The position numbers were made by a program, and so were the translations under genes. Below are positions 57,801-64,000 of a stretch of 64,000 bases of DNA, one piece after another (position 1 is the first letter of the stretch; each line of letters opens with the position of its first letter). The notes under the pieces were generated by a model that made no database searches, was not told where the DNA came from, and saw only the letters and a program-made list of their open reading frames with translations. Origin of the DNA: Calliphora vicina (lineage: Eukaryota > Arthropoda > Insecta > Diptera > Calliphoridae); NCBI RefSeq assembly GCF_958450345.1, contig NC_088782.1, positions 117,166,046 through 117,230,045 of the forward strand, read 5' to 3'.

Positions 57801-59269
57801 AGTTTAAAAGCATTTGTTGTATTTTTTTTAACAAATAATAAAGGCTTTAAAAATATCATTGTTAATTTCTCTTTAAGTATTTTTATGCTACATTTCTAAC
57901 TCCTTATTATTTGTTTTTAATTTTAAAAACTCCTTAAAATAAGTATCATTAACTTACAATCAATGAATTGCAATTGTTAAAGGCGTTTAGCAAGGGAGTG
58001 AGTTAAGTAAATGGGAAATAAAAATGAATTTATTATTGTTATAGAACTGTAAATGGTGCTGGAGTACTACAACTCTTGATATCATTGTTACGCTGTCATT
58101 GATAATAAAGACACAAATAAGATTGTTTTTGCTTACAGCAATAGAAATATTCTTTTCTACATTAATGCCTTCATTTACCCCAGCTACCAATATTCATCAG
58201 TATCATTACTTGTATTATCAGACTTCCAGCAAACAGCCGCCAAAGTTTGTTGGTTTGTTTTGCATTCATTTGTTACCAATTCATTGAACGTGACTCTCTT
58301 ATCAATACAACAAGGACAACAACAATATTTAGCAATTGTTGGAAAATGAACTGAAATTCGAAATTAAATGACTTTGGCAGCAATTAAAATTTTTTTTGGA
58401 ATATTTGATATTCACAATTTCTTTTTTTGTTATTATTTGTTCGTGAAATGGGAATTCGATTTTTGAAATTTTATTCTTGTGTATCTTTGCTAAACGTAAT
58501 ATATTGTTATTATGCAGAGAAGCAAAGGGGGTGATTTTCAGTTCATTTCTTTTTAGATTTTGGTAACTAGAGTTTGAGGAGAGGCTGTTTTTAAAAGAAG
58601 GAGGATAAATTCTGTTTTCTGCTCGTTTGCCTGGCAATTGAAATGTAAAAATGAAATAAAAATGTTGCTCTAATAAGGTTTTCAAAGTCTTAGAACACTG
58701 AAATTACTGTCAAAATGGGCGTTAATTGTGTGGGTTTGAGTAGATAAGCACGTGATTTTTTATAAAATTGTATATCCCGAAGGCTTTTGCTTGAAAAAAG
58801 TAATAATAAAGAATAAAATAAATAATATTTATTTTTCGAAATAAGCAAAGTAAGAGGAATGATAAAGTTTTCTTTTTTTTTTCATAAAGCAAAAAAAAAA
58901 AAACAGGCGGTTTAAAGAACAAATAATAGACAGGATTTCTAACTTCTTGGGTTTTATTTTTCTTGATTTTATTTTAATTTAAATGAAGGGCGTGAGTGAG
59001 ATTTCTCGTTTTCTATGTTTTTTTTAAGACGAAGGCTGGTTTTTGAGGGCAGCACCCTGTTCAAAAAAATGTAAGGAAAATTTTTAAAAGTTAATGTTTT
59101 TTTATGGAGAATTTCAATGGGAAAAACGTGCACCAAAGTATATAATTACTTTTCTTTATTTGAATTCAAAATTTAAAAGATATAAAATAATTTTAAGTAA
59201 TGTTTAATCTTTTAAAGGTTAATACAAAAAATTATTTTTTAAACATTTCATAACTTTTGTAAAATTTTA
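57801..59269. other. Non-coding DNA, no gene recognised
   Basis: Open frames on both strands at 57987-58922 are Asn/Lys/Phe-rich with no motif. The stretch 58040-58330 is less AT-rich. No exon-like segment with both splice sites was found there. Confidence 0.4.
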
Positions 59270-59880
59270 AGAATTGCATTAAAATAAAGCAAAAGGTTGT
59301 CTAATAGTTTCAATTATAAATGTACTAAATTTTATTGAGCTTGCTGTAATAGGTGAAAAGGTCGCCATATGTCCTTTAAAAACTCTAAGTTTTAAACTAA
59401 AATTCTTTTATTTCTTTTATTATTCTTTATTTATGGGAATAAACAAATGTTAATAAAAAAAAATTGGTGAACAAGAATAAGATGATAAAAAATTTTGATG
59501 AAAAAATATTTTTAAAAAATTGTAAAAAAAATTTTGTAAAAAAAAAAATTTTGAAGGAAAAAATTTTTATTGAAAAAAATGTTGATAAAACAAATGGTGA
59601 AAAATCAAAGTAGTTTCGGTTTTTTACTTATATCGCCAAGTTGAAATCAACAGACAGACGGTCATTTAGTTTTGAGCAAATTATGCGATATTTATTTACT
59701 AAAAATGCTATAACTTTTTTAAAAACGAAGGAATTCTTTGAAAATTGAGCAAGAGGATGAGTAATAGTATGCTTTGTAAATGTGTAAAAATTAGTTTAAT
59801 TTGGTGCAATATCTGAAAAGTTGGTCATATATCCTTTATTTAAATATTAAAAAAATTTAATTATAAGAAATCATTGTGGT
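59270..59880 (-). repeat. Satellite family G, array 5 remnant (inverted)
   Basis: Two cores, TCGCCATATGTCCTTTAAAA near 59363 and TGGTCATATATCCTTTATTT near 59820, are preceded by the usual TTTAATTTGGTGC-like words. Between them, around 59600-59660, a fragment of dispersed repeat B (AAGTTGAAATCAACAGACAG) is embedded. Confidence 0.65.
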
Positions 59881-60760
59881 TTAGAAACTGATATATTTTT
59901 GCAGCAAATACAGGTTTCGTGTAATTTTCTGTTTTCCAGAATATAATTAGCTTTTCAGATCATATTTATGAACTGATTTCTTTAGGAATTTTTTAAACTT
60001 AAATGTGTGAGTCCATAATCAACCATTTTCTTTATTATGCCATTCTTCTGAATACCCCATTTGTTTTATTTTTCTTCTACATTCACAAAACCAAAATTCT
60101 GTTGTTGTTATTTAATAGTTTCCAATTTAAATTAGTTAAATTTGCATTACAACAAAACTTTAAGAAACACCCAACAAAATATACATATATTTAAAAAGTA
60201 ATCATTAACAAAAACTTCTCATTAAAATCAAGCCAAGTCTGATTTATTGTTGTTTGTACTGAGTGTGTGTGTATTATTTTTTCAACATTTGTTTCATTTG
60301 TTATTTTTCAATTTTATAAAATATACAAAATTTCTATTCATTTCATTTCTTATTTTTTTTCGGTTGCTTTACGCCATATGCAAATTTTAACTACAATTAT
60401 TTTTATAAGGGTTATTTAAGGAAATAAACAGACATATAGAAATAAACATAGAATCACTCACTCACAAACCGAGAGGAAAACTTGAAGAAGGGGAAGTGGT
60501 ACGGAAAGCCTTCAAGGGGTTTTCTATATTTGGTGGGTTTTTCTATTTAGAGCGGCAATGGATGAATGCATTGTATTTAGTCAAAAGTAGACAGTTACAG
60601 TTTTCTTTAAATTGTGGTTGCTGTTGTTTAAATAAGTAATTATGTGCGTATGAAATATTGGAGTTAAAATGTTAAATAAGGAGGCTCAAATGGCCTTTTT
60701 TTATATGACATATTTTGTAAAGAAATGTAGTTTGTTCTTAAAGAAAATTTTAATATTATT
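59881..60760. other. AT-rich non-coding DNA
   Basis: Nothing recognisable. The open frame at 60003-60194 has no motif. Confidence 0.4.
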
Positions 60761-61690
60761 TAGAAAACATAACTCTTTCAGAGAGAAATTTTCTATAGAA
60801 AACATATCTCTTTCAGAGAGAAATTTTCTATAGAAAACATATCTCTTTCAGAGAGACATTTTCTATAGAAAACATATCTCTTTCAGAAAGAAATTTTCTA
60901 CAGAAAACATATCTCTTTCAGAGAGAAATTTTCTACAGAAAACATATCTCTTGCAGAGAGAAATTTTCTATAGAAAACATATCTCTTTCAGAGGGAAATT
61001 TTCTATAGAAAACATAACTCTTTCAGAGAGAAATTTTCTATAGAAAACATAACTCTTTCAGAGAGAAATTATCTATAGAAAACAAACTCTTTCAGAGAGA
61101 AATTTTCTATAGAAAACAAACTCTTTCAGAGAGAAATTTTCTATAGAAAACATAACTCTTTCAGAGAGAAATTTTCTATAGAAAACATATCTCTTATCTC
61201 TTTCGAGAAATTTTCTATAGAAAACATATCTCTTTCAGAGAGAAATTTTCTATAGAAAACATATCTCTTTCAGAGAGAAATTTTCTATAGAAAACATATC
61301 TCTTTCAGAGAGAAATTTTCTATAGAAAACATATCTCTTTCAGAGAGAAATTTTCTATAGAAAACATATCTCTTTCAGAGAGAAATTTTCTATAGAAAAC
61401 ATATCTCTTTCAGAGAGAAATTTTCTATAGAAAACATATCTTTTTCAGAGAGAAATTTTCTATAGAAAACATATCTCTTTCAGAGAGAAATTTTCTATAG
61501 AAAACACATTTCTTTCAGAGAGAAATTTTCTATGGAAAACATATCTCTTTCAGAGAGAAATTTTCTATAGAAAATATATCTCTTTCAGAGAGAAATTTTC
61601 TATAGAAAACATATCTCTTTCAGAGAGAAATTTTCTATAGAAAACGTATCCCCTTCAAAGACAATATTTCTACAAAAAACCTGTCTCTTC
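60761..61690 (+). repeat. 35-bp tandem array I
   Basis: About 26 copies of a 35-bp unit read TATCTCTTTCAGAGAGAAAT and TTTCTATAGAAAACA. The unit holds a 14-bp perfect palindrome, TTTTCTATAGAAAA, and a second small inverted repeat, CTCTTTCAGAGAG. Most copies are identical in the middle. The last three to four units, up to about 61740, are diverged (CGTATCCCCTTC). The minus-strand open frame at 61600-61851 is a product of these units. Confidence 0.96.
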
Positions 61691-61740
61691 CAAATAAATG
61701 TTTCTACAGAAAACGTATCCACTTCCAAGACAAATTTATT

Positions 61741-63170
61741 ATAGGAAATTTTGCCCTTTTGGTAAATGAGAAGATATCGACAATTAATAACGAACAAAAT
61801 TTCTACATTTCTGTGAATACCCCTTATTTTTACAATTTGAAAAACAGCCAAAAATTTATAATGGTCGTATGTGAGATTGTTATTTCATGATGATGATTGT
61901 ATTTGTATTTTGGTATTTTTCCATTGTTGTAATTATAACACAACAACATAATAAATGTCAACCCAAAAGCTGTATGACAAAATGTTTAATCAACTGGTAT
62001 TAAAAAGATAAATAATGTCCCACAGAAAATACGACAAATTAAAGGACTGTAATAAGACAAGGATACAATTTAAAAAGGGTGAATTTTTTTAAAACTGGTT
62101 GTTAAAAAACAAGCAATTTAAAGTGAAATATTAAAGTTGTAGAGTAACGACGGCTTAATAGAATTGAATGTTAAATTGATCAAAACTAATTAAACTATAT
62201 TAAACTAATCGAGACTTAGAACAATATTTTCTTCTACTGAACTATTTAGTTTTACTCTACTCAACTGTACTTTTTGTTCTTATTCCTTTTTTCCAAACTT
62301 TAATTTGATTATAAATCAAATATTATTTAATATCATTTATATTCATATTTCTTTTTATTGACACACTTTTGTTATTTAGTCCCAAACTCATTTTCATCAC
62401 AATATTATCAACGAAAGCCAAAAAAAAATCATAATTTACAAAGTCATATAAATACAAGCAAAATATGTATGAAAATATAAAAAGAAATCCTTTAAATTGG
62501 GTTGATTTCTTTCATATATTTAACGTGTTTCTTTTTTTTTTTTTTGCTTATTTCCAACTTGTAACATGTTGACTTGACATTGATGCCATTGACTTGAGAT
62601 TACAAATGCAAACGAGCAGGAGTTGTAGCAAGAATGAAGAAAAAAATTACAACCAATTGACACCCTTTTTTCTCTAAATGTCCTTGTTTTTCCAAAACAA
62701 CAAACTCATATTTCTGCCTAAGCAATAAGGGTAATTTCAATATATATTTTATGTAAAGTGTTGTATTTCGTTTTCATACTTTTGTTAGGAAATCTATAAA
62801 TCCCCTTTTGTCGTATTATTTATTATATAATATTTTCATATTTAGAGCAAAACAACATTTTGCATATTCAATAAATACATGATGCTGTTGACTCACTGAC
62901 TCGCAACAGCATTCAATTTCTAATCGTTTGTATAGGAAATCCTACTGCTACTCTACTAATGATTATAAATATTGACAGACATCAAATTGTTTTTATTATA
63001 AGATTTTTATTTTGTTTCGTTAGATTTCATTACTTTTATTAGATTTTCTTTTCTTGAATTATGCAAAAAGGGGACACAACTGCCAGTTTAGTTGAGTTTT
63101 ATGATGTTAACTTATTTCAGTGACATTTGTCCATATTCGTACAATATTTTAGAAGAGGGAGTGCGCCTTC
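61741..63170. other. AT-rich non-coding DNA between twin arrays
   Basis: No gene or window repeat family is recognised in this 1.4-kb spacer. It holds T-runs and ATTTA words only. Confidence 0.4.
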
Positions 63171-64000
63171 TTAAGCTAGAAATGTCCTATAGAAAACATA
63201 TGTCTTTCAGAGGCAAATTTTCTATAGAAATCATATCTCTTTCAGAGAGAACTTTTCTATAGAAATCATATCTCTTTCAGAGAGAACTTTTCTATAGAAA
63301 ACATATCTCTTTCAGAGAGAAATTTTCTATAGAAAACCTATCACTTACAGAGAAAAACTTTTTATAGAAAACCTATCACTTTCAGAGAGAAATTTTCTAT
63401 AGAAAACCTATCACTTTCAGAGAGAAATTTTCTATAGAAAACCTATCACTTTCAGAGAGAAATTTTCTATAGAAAACCTATCACTTTCAGAGAGAAATTT
63501 TCTATAGAAAACCTATCACTTTCAGAGAGAAATTTTCTATAGAAAACCTATCACTTTCAGAGAGAAATTTTCTATAGAAAACCTATCGCTTTCAGAGAGA
63601 AATTTTCTATAGAAAACTTATCGCTTTCAGAGAGAAATTTTCTATAGAAAACCTATCGCTTTCAGAGAGAAATTTTCTATAGAAAACCTATCGCTTTCAG
63701 AGAGAAATTTTCTATAGAAATCCTATCGCTTTCAGAGAGAAATTTTCTATAGAAAAAATATCGCTTTCAGAAAGAAATTTTCTATAGAAAACCAATCGCT
63801 TTCAGAGAGAAATTTTCTATAGAAAACCTATGACTTTCAGAGAGAAATTTTCTATAGAAAACCTATCACTTTCAGAGAGAAATTTTCTATAGAAAACCTA
63901 TCACTTTCAGAGAGAAATTTTCTATAGAAAACCTATCACTTTCAGAGAGAAATTTTCTATAGAAAACCTATCACTTTCAGAGAGAAATTTTCTATAGAAA
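63171..64000 (+). repeat. 35-bp tandem array II (runs off the window end)
   Basis: About 23 copies of the same 35-bp unit as array I occur, with the subtype CCTATCACTTTCAGAGAG replacing CATATCTCTTTCAGAGAG. The first four or five units carry array I-like CATATCTC. A run of CTATCGCTTTC units spans about 63585-63800 and is flanked by CTATCACTTTC units. The TTTTCTATAGAAAA palindrome is kept in nearly every copy. The right edge lies outside the window. Confidence 0.96.

Noticed and set aside
58040..58330. Less AT-rich stretch with open frames on both strands
   Set aside because: No recognisable motif and no matching pair of splice sites in phase.
8200..59880. GGATATATGG as a serum-response (CArG) element
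   Set aside because: CArG needs CC(A/T)6GG. Here the left end is GG, so the core does not fit.

Overview
The window is AT-rich eukaryotic DNA with no complete host gene. It looks like intronic or intergenic DNA of a dipteran, probably a calyptrate fly such as a blowfly or housefly relative. That placement is an inference from the mariner, Tc1-like and non-LTR remnants, the muscoid-style dispersed repeats with CCGTCCGTCCG runs, and the extreme AT content. Most short open frames are accidents of AT-rich or tandemly repeated DNA. The one piece that reads as host coding sequence is a 60-nt candidate internal exon on the minus strand (29500-29559), with a pyrimidine tract and AG acceptor on one side and a GTGAGT donor on the other. 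If it is real, the window is intronic sequence of a minus-strand gene.

Two repeat families dominate and interleave. Family M is a roughly 35-bp minisatellite built on TTTAGCTTCAATCGTGG plus CTCTTTCTnTAGTC. It occurs in blocks of both orientations at 3.9-6.35, 11.2-11.7, 12.5-12.9, 15.0-17.85, 25.3-28.5, 29.7, 31.2-32.2, 32.6-33.3, 36.1-36.3, 36.95-38.8, 40.1 and 55.9-56.5 kb. Family G is a 240-270 bp satellite (alternating into a ~397-bp dimer in its first array) whose monomers keep a core AAAAAAGGATATATGGC although the rest drifts. It occurs at 8.2-10.6, 12.9-14.05, 46.0-48.9 (inverted), 53.4-57.8 and 59.3-59.9 kb (inverted). Other arrays are an 11-bp repeat (0.56-1.94 kb), a 243-bp satellite rich in AACTGTTATA (41.2-43.8 kb), a 21-bp palindromic repeat that by chance gives a 594-codon frame (50.7-52.2 kb), and twin 35-bp arrays at 60.8-61.7 and 63.2 kb to the window end.

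Transposon remnants lie in and beside these arrays. They include three mariner copies of one lineage (10.55-11.2 minus, 18.45-23.97, 47.4-48.3 kb), an internally deleted mariner of another lineage (11.7-12.5 kb), a Tc1-like element (38.8-40.1 kb minus) split by a dispersed repeat, and MITE-like elements at 7.36-7.50 and 43.82-43.94 kb. A second dispersed repeat family (B) has a copy that hosts a member of the first (A1 at 33.55-34.15 kb). The mariner at 18.45-23.97 kb is a nested stack: an 11-bp target duplication (CTAAGGTAATG) brackets a LINE with an RNase H domain, whose tail holds an RTE-type LINE fragment and a 2.6-kb foldback palindrome.

One recent rearrangement stands out. About 1.0 kb at 36565-37581, spanning a repeat-to-minisatellite junction, has a near-identical copy at 55532-56538. 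That copy sits between two near-identical ~320-bp copies of one family-G monomer. No rRNA, tRNA or CRISPR array was recognised.
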